NCBI GenBank assembly: GCA_019348445.1
Contig: JAHWJK010000103.1
Span: 1 to 5,623 of the forward strand
Direction: 5' to 3'
Source of the DNA: Actinomycetota bacterium
GTDB taxonomy: Bacteria > Actinomycetota > CADDZG01 > WHSQ01
Length of the DNA: 5,623 nt
Below are positions 1-5,604 of the stretch, piece by piece (the stretch's first letter is position 1; each line of letters begins with the position of its first letter). The position numbers and the translations under genes were made by a program. A model generated the notes under the pieces. The model had not been told where the DNA came from. It did not search any database and saw only the letters and a list, made by a program, of their open reading frames with translations.

Positions 1-59
1 TGATGCTGAGAAGCGCGATCAAGAAGAGCGATCTCGGTCGACGGCTCCAGGTCATCTAA
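1..59 (+). CDS. C-terminal end of a rightward gene (partial, unidentified)
   Basis: Frame 3 is open from the left edge to a TAA stop at 57-59 and reads (M)LRSAIKKSDLGRRLQVI. About 14 of these 18 codons end in G or C, as expected for coding DNA in this genome. The stop lies 10 nt before the stop of the leftward Asp-box gene, a normal convergent arrangement. The Met at position 3 is probably internal. Eighteen residues are too few to assign a family, so no function is given. It could also be a chance open frame, and the sequence left of the window would settle this. Confidence 0.45.
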   Translation, partial: MLRSAIKKSDLGRRLQVI

Positions 60-69
60 CGACACCTAC

Positions 70-1485
70 CTAACGGAGGCCCGGCCCCCCCACGAGGCGA
101 CCCACCACGCCCGCGGAGCCATCGACGCTGCCGCTCGCCTTGCACGCCACGAGGCATGCATCGACGAAGGCGCCGTAGGGGGTGCCGTCGGGAGAGATCT
201 CGATGTCGATGAAGTCCAGGATCGGCGAGCAGCGGTTCGAGAAGTCGCAGCGGCCCTGATAGAGCGGGTCCGACGGCGGGTTGATCGTGGCGCTGTAGAA
301 GATCGGGTTCTTCGACAACGCATCCTTGGTCATCGTGATGTAGCCGTTCCACTTCGTCTTGCTGTAATCCGCGCTGCTGCAGTCGGGGCGGCACTTCTTG
401 AACGGCGAATTCGTCGTCCCCATGTACGCGATCGCGACCTTGCCGGGGTCGCCGACATCGAGGGTCGGCAACGTCACTTCGTTCACCTTCGGCGCCGCGA
501 CCATGAGCGGCTTGCTCCACGTGTTACCGCCGTCGGTCGAAGTCACCAGATAGAGCATCTGGCCCTCGGTCTCGTAGGCGTAGTAAAGGTTTCCCTTGTT
601 GTCGACGGCCACCGAGGTGTCGGAGCCGAAGTACTCGGTCCCATTGGTGGCTACCTGCACCCGCTCCCACGTGGCCCCCTCGTCGTGACTGATGCCGAGC
701 CACGGTTGGCCGCACCATTCCTTCGGAAGGTAGATCGTCCCGTCCTTGCCGACGACCCCGTGGCCGTTGAAGCCGCCACAATTGCGAGTCGCCTCCTGGC
801 TCTGCAGGTTGCGTCCTTCGAACGGGCGCGTTCCCGTCGGCGACCACGTCACTCCCCCATCGAGGGATTTCGAACAAGACGTCCCGGTCCCGAAGTCGTT
901 CCAGCAGTAATAGACGTTCTCCGGGTAGACGGGGTGCGGCACATCGAGGGCTGGAGGCCCACTGAACAACGTCTGGTGATCATTGATCGGACGGCCACAC
1001 GCGAGCGGGTTGTCGGTCCACGACCGGCCGTTGTCGTCGCTGAAGCTGAGGTACGAACACGCGACGGTGAGGTCGATGTTGAAGACGCGTCCCGTCGCTT
1101 CGGAAACGTAGATATAGGGATCGAGGGTGAGTCGGTGTGTCTTGACTGCGCCGGCGAGCGTCGGCGACGTCATCTTCCAGCTCTTGCCCTTGTCGGTCGA
1201 CCGGTAGACGTCCACACGCGTCACGCCGCCAGACGCGGTGTAGAAGATGTCGCCCTTCTTGTTGATGCCGAGCGTCGGCTCGATCGCATCGGCGCCGACC
1301 GGAAGCATGCGCCCGTTCGGAACGCGTCCGGAGTTGACGACCTTGCCGTTCGCCTTGTGGGCGACGCCTCGCGTTCCACCGTTCGAGCCGCCGGCGATCG
1401 CGATCGACCCGCTCGGTCCGGTGATCGCCGCGACGACGAGCCCGATGACTGCGGAGATGACAACGAAACGTTTGAGGGCGCCCAC
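70..1485 (-). CDS. Exported Asp-box (BNR) repeat beta-propeller, sialidase-like
   Basis: Protein of about 471 aa from a GTG start at 1485 to a TAG at 70-72. The N-terminus looks like a Sec signal peptide: Lys5-Arg6, a hydrophobic stretch at about 7-22, and a possible signal peptidase site after Ala29-Ile-Ala31. Five Asp-boxes (S-x-D-x-G-x-x-W) are visible at residues 96-103, 149-156, 207-214, 266-273 and 316-323, which is diagnostic of the sialidase/BNR propeller fold. I cannot find a FRIP/YRIP motif or assign the arginine triad of true neuraminidases, so sialidase activity is not supported; binding or another hydrolase role is equally possible. Twelve cysteines, several in close pairs (365/369, 413/419, 444/448), suggest a disulfide-stabilised extracytoplasmic protein. 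It is the last gene of the leftward operon, 26 nt after ppm1. The start is uncertain: GTG 1485 gives a compact signal peptide but has no Shine-Dalgarno, whereas ATG 1548 (492 aa, overlapping ppm1) has GGTGA 4 nt upstream. Confidence 0.85.
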   Translation of the reverse strand: MGALKRFVVISAVIGLVVAAITGPSGSIAIAGGSNGGTRGVAHKANGKVVNSGRVPNGRMLPVGADAIEPTLGINKKGDIFYTASGGVTRVDVYRSTDKGKSWKMTSPTLAGAVKTHRLTLDPYIYVSEATGRVFNIDLTVACSYLSFSDDNGRSWTDNPLACGRPINDHQTLFSGPPALDVPHPVYPENVYYCWNDFGTGTSCSKSLDGGVTWSPTGTRPFEGRNLQSQEATRNCGGFNGHGVVGKDGTIYLPKEWCGQPWLGISHDEGATWERVQVATNGTEYFGSDTSVAVDNKGNLYYAYETEGQMLYLVTSTDGGNTWSKPLMVAAPKVNEVTLPTLDVGDPGKVAIAYMGTTNSPFKKCRPDCSSADYSKTKWNGYITMTKDALSKNPIFYSATINPPSDPLYQGRCDFSNRCSPILDFIDIEISPDGTPYGAFVDACLVACKASGSVDGSAGVVGRLVGGPGLR

Positions 1486-1511
1486 CTGAGAGAGGTTCTG
1501 CGGAGGCCCGC

Positions 1512-2261
1512 CTATCCCTTCCGACCCACGCGGTCCCGGAGCCCCCATCTCGTCACCGCCATCAGCGCCTCGATCACTATGCGACGGCTCATCTTCGAGC
1601 GCCCCCGGACCCGCTCGACGAAGGTGATCGGCACCTCGTGGATGCGACGCCCGCGGTTGTGGAAACGCCGGGTCATCTCGATCTGGAACCCGTAGCCCTC
1701 GGACCGGACGTCGTCCAGGTCCTCTGCGGCCAGTGCGGAGGTGCGGTAGGCGCGGAACCCCGCGGTCGAGTCCTTCACGGGATACCCGAGCCACAGACGC
1801 GCGTAGAGGTTGCCGGCTGCCGACAGCATCCGGCGGAGACGCCCCCAGTTGGTGACTCCCCCACCCGGCACGTAGCGCGATCCGATCACGAGATCCGCAC
1901 CCTCGAGCGCGTCGAGGAGACGTGGAACGTCGGCCGGGTCGTGCGACAGGTCCGCGTCCATCTCGACGACCGCGTCGTAGCCGCGTTCGATGGCCCATCT
2001 GAAACCCGTGACGTATGCGGTGCCCAACCCGAGCTTTCCTGCGCGCTGGTGAAGGTGGATCCGCGAATCGTGACGTTGGAGGTGGCGCACGATGTGTGCG
2101 GTTCCATCGGGTGAACCGTCGTCGATAACGAGCAGGTCGACTCTCTCGCCACACGCGTCGAACAGCCGGCGGACGACCTCTGCGATCGAGTCGCGCTCGT
2201 TGTACGTCGGCGTGATCACTAGCGCGAGCGGCGGCCGCTGCGGCGTCGGTGATTTAGACAC
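1512..2261 (-). CDS. ppm1: Polyprenol-phosphate-mannose synthase (GT2, DPM1-like)
   Basis: Transfers mannose from GDP-mannose to polyprenyl phosphate on the cytoplasmic face of the membrane. The product is the mannose donor for extracytoplasmic GT-C enzymes (lipoglycan elongation and protein O-mannosylation in actinobacteria). The 249-aa protein shows the GT2 motifs in order: PTYNE at 18-22, VIDDGSPDGT at 45-54 (nucleotide-binding Asp47/48), the metal-binding D-A-D at 102-104 followed by SHDP at 106-109, GSRYVPGG at 127-134, and the DPM1-type R-G-R-S-K-M-S at 219-225 near the C-terminus. The length matches single-domain DPM1-type enzymes without C-terminal membrane helices, so membrane association must come from a partner. 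The start is GTG at 2261, with AGAGGAG 9 nt upstream. It overlaps the 3' end of the lnt-like gene by 8 nt, implying translational coupling; in M. tuberculosis the two are fused into one protein (Rv2051c). The family call is secure; the exact polyprenol is not known. Confidence 0.93.
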   Translation of the reverse strand: MSKSPTPQRPPLALVITPTYNERDSIAEVVRRLFDACGERVDLLVIDDGSPDGTAHIVRHLQRHDSRIHLHQRAGKLGLGTAYVTGFRWAIERGYDAVVEMDADLSHDPADVPRLLDALEGADLVIGSRYVPGGGVTNWGRLRRMLSAAGNLYARLWLGYPVKDSTAGFRAYRTSALAAEDLDDVRSEGYGFQIEMTRRFHNRGRRIHEVPITFVERVRGRSKMSRRIVIEALMAVTRWGLRDRVGRKG

Positions 2262-3753
2262 GTCCCGGCACTCCTCTCTGCGCTCGCCTCGTACTGAGCC
2301 ACCACACGAGTGCAGACGATGCGATGGCTACCGCGAGGATCCATTCGCCGTAACGCGCGTACGGAGTGATCGACGTAGCGAAGCGCATCGTGTGGACGAT
2401 CGTCCCCTCTTCGTAGAGACCCAGCGAACGCAAGATCCTCCCGTCCTCCGCTACGAGCGCGGAGATCCCGCTCAATGCCGCGTGGACGACCGGCACGCCG
2501 TTCTCGACCGCTCGGACCTGGCTGAAGGCGACATGCTGCGCGGAGGCCCACGACCCACGCCACGTCGACGTGTTCGTCGCCACGATCACGAGCCGCCCCC
2601 CGGCTGCGACTCGCCGGCGAACGAGCGAGCCGAAGTCGCCCTCGTACGACAGGACCGTTGCGACCGTGCCACCCGCGACGGAGAACAAGGTTTCGTCTCG
2701 ACCCGGCACCGCATCGCGCGGGATCTGATCGAGGATCGGAAGCCAGTCGAGGAGGTTGCGCGCGGGTACGTACTCGCCGAACGGTACGAGATGGGTCTTC
2801 TGATAACGCTCGACGATGTCACCATCGCGGGAGACGAGAAAAGCCATCACCTTGTAGTAGTCGTGACCCTCGTCGACGTCCTCGCTCGCTCCGACGATCA
2901 TCGGCGCATCGACCGCGGTCGCGGCTCTCTCTAGCAACGGCGGAACCACCGGGTTGTCGGGATCGATCGCAGCCGCGCTCTCCGGCCACACGACGAGATC
3001 GACGGGCTCATCGATCGCCTCCGTCAACGCGACGTGGCGGTTGAGGATCCGAAGGTCCTTCTCGAAGTCGTGTTCCACATAAGGGTTCACGTTTCCCTGG
3101 ACCAGCGCGATATCGAGGGCAGGTCCATCGGCGCGATGAACCGGGATCGCGATCGGTGCAGCTGCGGCGATGACCAGAACCGCGATCGGAGCGGCGATCC
3201 TCGCGGTCCTACCCGCGGCGGCGCGGTCCTTGATCGCACGGACGAGCTCGGCGATCGATGCGTTGGCGGCCGCGATGACGCCGCCGAAGAAGATGCCGCC
3301 ACCGATCGACGCCCACCGCAGCAACCAGGCCACGTCGTGCTGGCTCTGCGCAAGCTGTCCCCATGTGAATCCTCCTAACGGGACGATCGCGCGCAGGTAT
3401 TCGAAGGCCGCCCAGGCTCCACCGGCGAGAGCGACGCGACCGAGAGGCCCGGCCTTCCCCGACAGCCACCCCCACAACGCTCCGAACGCGACAAGGAACG
3501 GGATCTGCACCACCAACAGCACGGCCCACGCGACCCAGCCGACAACGCTTATCCACGACAGCAAGGTTCCGAAGAATCCCAACGCGAAGACAGCCCACAC
3601 GAGCGCACCTCGCCTCGGCCCTGCGTTCGTGGTCGCGTAGAGCACCGGGACGAGTGCGATCCACGCGAGCGGCGCGACGTCGGGTTCCGGGAACGCAAGG
3701 GTCAGGATCGCTCCCGTCACGAGCGCGACGGGGTATACACGCCGTGTCGTCAC
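2254..3753 (-). CDS. lnt: Apolipoprotein N-acyltransferase-like membrane protein lacking the catalytic cysteine
   Basis: Lnt adds a third acyl chain to the N-terminal diacylglyceryl-cysteine of lipoproteins on the outer face of the plasma membrane. This 499-aa protein has the family layout: about six or seven hydrophobic helices between residues 8 and 203, an external nitrilase (CN-hydrolase) domain from about 213 to 455, and a last helix at about 470-487. Conserved motifs are VVWPESA (catalytic Glu258), YQKTHLVPFGEYVP at 317-330 (catalytic Lys319, Glu327), SYE at 369-371, and QHVAFSQVRAVENG at 406-419. The expected nucleophile in C-Y-E is Ser369 (codon TCG at 2649-2647), and the protein contains no cysteine at all. 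The conserved Trp of the Q-G-N/D-...-K-W-D stretch (E. coli W237 by recalled alignment) appears to be His228. It may be inactive as a transferase, or use a different nucleophile. The start is GTG at 3753, 10 nt after the DUF4193 stop and without a clear Shine-Dalgarno, so it is probably coupled. The family is certain; the activity is doubtful. Confidence 0.92.
   Translation of the reverse strand: MTTRRVYPVALVTGAILTLAFPEPDVAPLAWIALVPVLYATTNAGPRRGALVWAVFALGFFGTLLSWISVVGWVAWAVLLVVQIPFLVAFGALWGWLSGKAGPLGRVALAGGAWAAFEYLRAIVPLGGFTWGQLAQSQHDVAWLLRWASIGGGIFFGGVIAAANASIAELVRAIKDRAAAGRTARIAAPIAVLVIAAAAPIAIPVHRADGPALDIALVQGNVNPYVEHDFEKDLRILNRHVALTEAIDEPVDLVVWPESAAAIDPDNPVVPPLLERAATAVDAPMIVGASEDVDEGHDYYKVMAFLVSRDGDIVERYQKTHLVPFGEYVPARNLLDWLPILDQIPRDAVPGRDETLFSVAGGTVATVLSYEGDFGSLVRRRVAAGGRLVIVATNTSTWRGSWASAQHVAFSQVRAVENGVPVVHAALSGISALVAEDGRILRSLGLYEEGTIVHTMRFATSITPYARYGEWILAVAIASSALVWWLSTRRAQRGVPGRV
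2271..2277 (-). promoter_or_regulatory. Ribosome binding site of ppm1
   Basis: AGAGGAG on the minus strand, 9 nt before the GTG at 2261. It lies inside the 3' end of the lnt-like gene and fixes the ppm1 start. Confidence 0.75.
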
Positions 3754-3763
3754 GGCAGGTCGT

Positions 3764-4144
3764 TCAGGCGCAGTCGCGGCAGAGCATCCGATCGGCGTCG
3801 GTGAGCTGAGAGCGTGCTTTCACCAGGTAGCAACGCTGACACACGAACTCCTGACGATCCTTCACGGGGACGATCCGCGACAGCGGCACCTCGACCGTTC
3901 CGCGGGGCTCCTTCTCGGAAGCCAGGGCCATGATGTCATCGTCGTCTTCGGTGTCGTCGGGACTCCGGCGCGCCGCGGCTCGCTGTGACAGGAGCTGGTC
4001 GAGGCTCGCATCGTCGTCCTCGTCCTCGTCGTCGGTGGCCGCGGCCAGCTCGGCTTCCGCCTCCTCGGGGTCGTCGACCTCGACTTCCTCGACGTCCTCT
4101 TCCTCTTCTTCGATCTCGTCGCGCTGGTCACGTTTAGCCGCCAT
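3764..4144 (-). CDS. DUF4193-family zinc-ribbon protein with long acidic N-terminus
   Basis: A 126-aa protein. The C-terminal half matches the actinobacterial DUF4193 family (for example M. tuberculosis Rv2699c, from memory): VEVPLSRIVP at about 84-93, then a CxxC...CxxC zinc ribbon with Cys102, Cys105, Cys122 and Cys125, ending in LCRDCA. The first 75 residues are strongly acidic, with runs of Glu at 12-16 and of Asp/Glu at 38-45 and 66-70, and should be disordered; the family members I know are nearer 100 aa. The function of DUF4193 is not established; a zinc ribbon plus an acidic tail would suit a nucleic-acid or RNA-polymerase contact, but that is a guess. The start is ATG at 4144, supported by CAGGAG 6 nt upstream; the frame is open further upstream, but that part has neither a ribosome site nor family similarity. 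First gene of the leftward operon. Confidence 0.88.
   Translation of the reverse strand: MAAKRDQRDEIEEEEEDVEEVEVDDPEEAEAELAAATDDEDEDDDASLDQLLSQRAAARRSPDDTEDDDDIMALASEKEPRGTVEVPLSRIVPVKDRQEFVCQRCYLVKARSQLTDADRMLCRDCA
4011..4121 (-). repeat. Imperfect GAN/TCN triplet tract coding for Asp/Glu runs
   Basis: Eight consecutive TCG/TCC triplets run along the plus strand at 4011-4034, and a looser tract of the same type at 4071-4121 (TCG, TCC, TCT, with a few ACG/ACC/ATC). On the minus strand they encode the acidic runs of the DUF4193 protein. Such tracts can change length by slippage in whole codons without breaking the frame. Confidence 0.6.
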
Positions 4145-4150
4145 AGCTGT

Positions 4151-4156
4151 CTCCTG
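4151..4156 (-). promoter_or_regulatory. Ribosome binding site of the DUF4193 gene
   Basis: CAGGAG on the minus strand with ACAGCT between it and the ATG at 4144. This near-consensus site at ideal spacing decides the start of this gene over upstream in-frame alternatives. Confidence 0.8.
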
Positions 4157-4215
4157 AACCCGGTTCCCCGAGCCCGTATTCCCACTCTCCACGTTCGCTA
4201 CCGCCCCGAGCGCAC

Positions 4216-4244
4216 ACCCTATGAGGCGGGGTACGCAATGTGTA
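4216..4244 (-). promoter_or_regulatory. Candidate sigma-70-type promoter of the leftward operon
   Basis: On the minus strand TACACA (plus 4239-4244; 4 of 6 to TTGACA) is followed after 17 nt by TAGGGT (plus 4216-4221), which fits the TANNNT form of actinobacterial -10 boxes. Transcription would start near 4209, giving a leader of about 65 nt before the DUF4193 ATG. It overlaps the inverted repeats described separately. Assigned by eye; no other site in the 132-bp gap looks better. Confidence 0.4.
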
Positions 4245-4265
4245 GTACCCATGAGCGCCCCGCCT
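4224..4265. repeat. Nested inverted repeats in the divergent intergenic region
   Basis: An outer 8-bp inverted repeat, AGGCGGGG at 4224-4231 and CCCCGCCT at 4258-4265, encloses an inner 6-bp one, GGGTAC at 4229-4234 and GTACCC at 4245-4250. The two share bases 4229-4231, so they could not both form in full as hairpins. ACCCTATGAGGCG (4216-4228) and ACCCATGAGCG (4247-4257) are also imperfect direct repeats about 31 bp apart, roughly three helical turns. The position between two divergent starts and over both candidate promoters suggests an operator. Confidence 0.5.
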
Positions 4266-4270
4266 AATCT
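4265..4270 (+). promoter_or_regulatory. Candidate -10 box for a leaderless lipoprotein transcript
   Basis: TAATCT (TANNNT type) ends 6 nt before the ATG at 4277, which is the usual distance from a -10 box to the transcription start. There is no Shine-Dalgarno between them. Together these point to an mRNA starting at or next to the start codon. The -35 region (around 4242-4247) is poor. Confidence 0.45.
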
Positions 4271-4276
4271 GGGTCG

Positions 4277-5557
4277 ATGCAGCGGACCCGGCAACGCCTG
4301 AGGATGTTCTGCTCGGTAGCGATCGTGGTCGGCGCGTGTACGAGCGCGTCTCCCCCGACCACGCGGACCACACCGACGCCGGGCGCATCGCCGAACAGCC
4401 GTCGGTCGGCCACGACTCGTGCAGAGCCGACGCAGCGACGGCTCGACGCTTCGGTGATCTATCGCAATTTCTGTAGGCGCCACGAGTCGCCGGCGCGACC
4501 TCTGGTGGCCGCATACGACGGCAACGACGTCGTGCTTACCTCGACCGACGGCGTCGTCGTCGCCCGGATCCCCGGTCGACCGCCGGTTCGGTGGAGCTCT
4601 TCCGGAGGGTTGGTCGCGGTCGGACCCGAAGGCGAGCTATGGACCAACGAAGGACGTCCGTATGAGGCGCCGGAGACCCATCTCGCCCTCGTGGACGAGC
4701 GCGAGGACGCGTGGGCGTGGTCTCCCTCCGGTGACTGCGCGCTCGTTCTGAAGGATGGTCTGTTGAGCGCGTTCCATACGGGAGCGGGCGCCAACTCGGT
4801 GATCCTCATCGAGGAGGGCGTCGAGTCGTTCTGGTGGGGGCCGGGTTCCGAGGTCGCGATGGTGATCAAGAACGGGGCTCGCCGGGAACTGTGGAGCGCC
4901 GATCTCCGCAGAGGCGACATGACGAGACTCATCCGATTCCCGAAGAAGATCTGTTGTGTCAAGCTCGCAGGATGGGACCCGGGCGGCAAGCGCGTCCTGT
5001 ACTGGGCGGGTCCTCGGAAGTCGGGCATGCAAGACGGGTGGGAGTTGCATTCGGTCGACCAGCGCGGGCGGACGCGCGCGTGGGGCACCACACTTCCGCG
5101 ACCCGACACGATCGCTCGCTGCGGTGACGACCTCGTCGGGCTCATCGGCGGAGATCGAACGGGCCGCGGCAATCGGCTTGCGGTACTCGAACCGAACGAG
5201 CGCCCCGATGCATTCACTTCGGCAGGGACGTTCACCGGGATCAGTTGCTCGAACGACGGGCGTTACGTCGTGGCAACTACCGATCAGGGGCTGGAGCTGT
5301 TTTCGGTGGGGGGTGGACGAGTGACCGCACTGACTGACGATCCCGGCGTAACAGATGTGTTCCCGCAATGGGGACCGGCCCGGTCCGGTGTGCTGTTCGT
5401 CCGTCAGAGCGGCGGAACGCGTCAGCTCTGGTTCAATCCCGAAGGTGGCCGCGCCCGCTTCATGATGGAGCTGGGCGACTCTCGCGATATGCCGGCGGAA
5501 CTCCTTTTCGACTGGACCGCGACGCCCCCCGGCGGCGGTCCCCTCGAGATGCCGTGA
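4277..5557 (+). CDS. Lipoprotein with Pro/Thr-rich tether and TolB/PD40-like beta-propeller
   Basis: A 426-aa protein anchored outside the cell. The N-terminus is a short lipoprotein signal: four arginines in residues 1-9, a hydrophobic core at 10-20, and lipobox V18-G19-A20-C21. The mature protein would start at Cys21 and continues with a Ser/Thr/Pro/Arg-rich linker to about residue 54. The rest has repeated W-x-P-x-G plus beta-strand units typical of WD40-like PD40/TolB propellers, near residues 105-116, 148-158, 187-196, 233-243, 322-334 and 363-375, with a last Phe-Asp-Trp at 411-413; this implies six or seven blades. The best match is FPQWGPARSGVLFVRQSGG (362-380). No catalytic motif is visible, so a binding or scaffold role is most likely. 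An in-frame TAA at 4265 limits the start to ATG 4277; the later ATG at 4304 would remove the basic n-region. It is transcribed divergently from the lnt/ppm1 operon. Specific function unknown. Confidence 0.88.
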   Translation: MQRTRQRLRMFCSVAIVVGACTSASPPTTRTTPTPGASPNSRRSATTRAEPTQRRLDASVIYRNFCRRHESPARPLVAAYDGNDVVLTSTDGVVVARIPGRPPVRWSSSGGLVAVGPEGELWTNEGRPYEAPETHLALVDEREDAWAWSPSGDCALVLKDGLLSAFHTGAGANSVILIEEGVESFWWGPGSEVAMVIKNGARRELWSADLRRGDMTRLIRFPKKICCVKLAGWDPGGKRVLYWAGPRKSGMQDGWELHSVDQRGRTRAWGTTLPRPDTIARCGDDLVGLIGGDRTGRGNRLAVLEPNERPDAFTSAGTFTGISCSNDGRYVVATTDQGLELFSVGGGRVTALTDDPGVTDVFPQWGPARSGVLFVRQSGGTRQLWFNPEGGRARFMMELGDSRDMPAELLFDWTATPPGGGPLEMP

Positions 5558-5567
5558 CGGCGGCCAC

Positions 5568-5604
5568 AAAAACAAGAGACCCGAGCGCCCGGGGGGCCGC
5601 TCGG
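5568..5604 (-). terminator. Probable intrinsic terminator for a leftward transcript from the right
   Basis: CCGAGCG (5581-5587) pairs with CGCTCGG (5598-5604); after one mismatch two more C-G pairs close a GGGG loop. An A-run at 5568-5572 precedes it, so on the minus strand the hairpin is followed by GTCTCTTG and then five T. There is no T-tract on the plus side, so it suits a gene arriving from the right better than the lipoprotein gene, although the hairpin could also slow rightward transcription. The 8-nt gap before the T-run weakens the call. Confidence 0.4.

Noticed and set aside
70..1485. Calling the Asp-box protein a true neuraminidase (nanH type)
   Set aside because: Asp-boxes define a fold, not the reaction; no FRIP/YRIP motif and no assignable Arg triad are visible.
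685..1695. 336-aa plus-strand open frame
   Set aside because: It lies antisense to the Asp-box gene and the end of ppm1, both with clear family motifs; its translation is Arg/Asp/Val-rich with no motif, as expected for a GC-rich shadow frame.
1486..2154. Upstream extension of the Asp-box frame to an ATG at 2154 (694 aa)
   Set aside because: The extra 223 residues are an Arg/Pro/Gly-rich shadow of ppm1, and the signal peptide would be internal.
4011..4121. CRISPR array or regulatory tandem repeat
   Set aside because: The repeat is a codon-phased triplet bias within a coding gene, with no repeat-spacer structure.
3930..4157. 75-aa poly-serine plus-strand open frame
   Set aside because: It is the antisense reading of the Asp/Glu triplet tract in the DUF4193 gene.
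4145..4483. Upstream extension of the DUF4193 frame to 239 aa
   Set aside because: It runs across the intergenic region and antisense to the lipoprotein N-terminus, has no family similarity, and ignores the strong ribosome site for ATG 4144.
4637..5575. 312-aa minus-strand open frame opposite the lipoprotein gene
   Set aside because: It has no recognisable motif, while the plus strand shows a lipobox and repeated propeller units.
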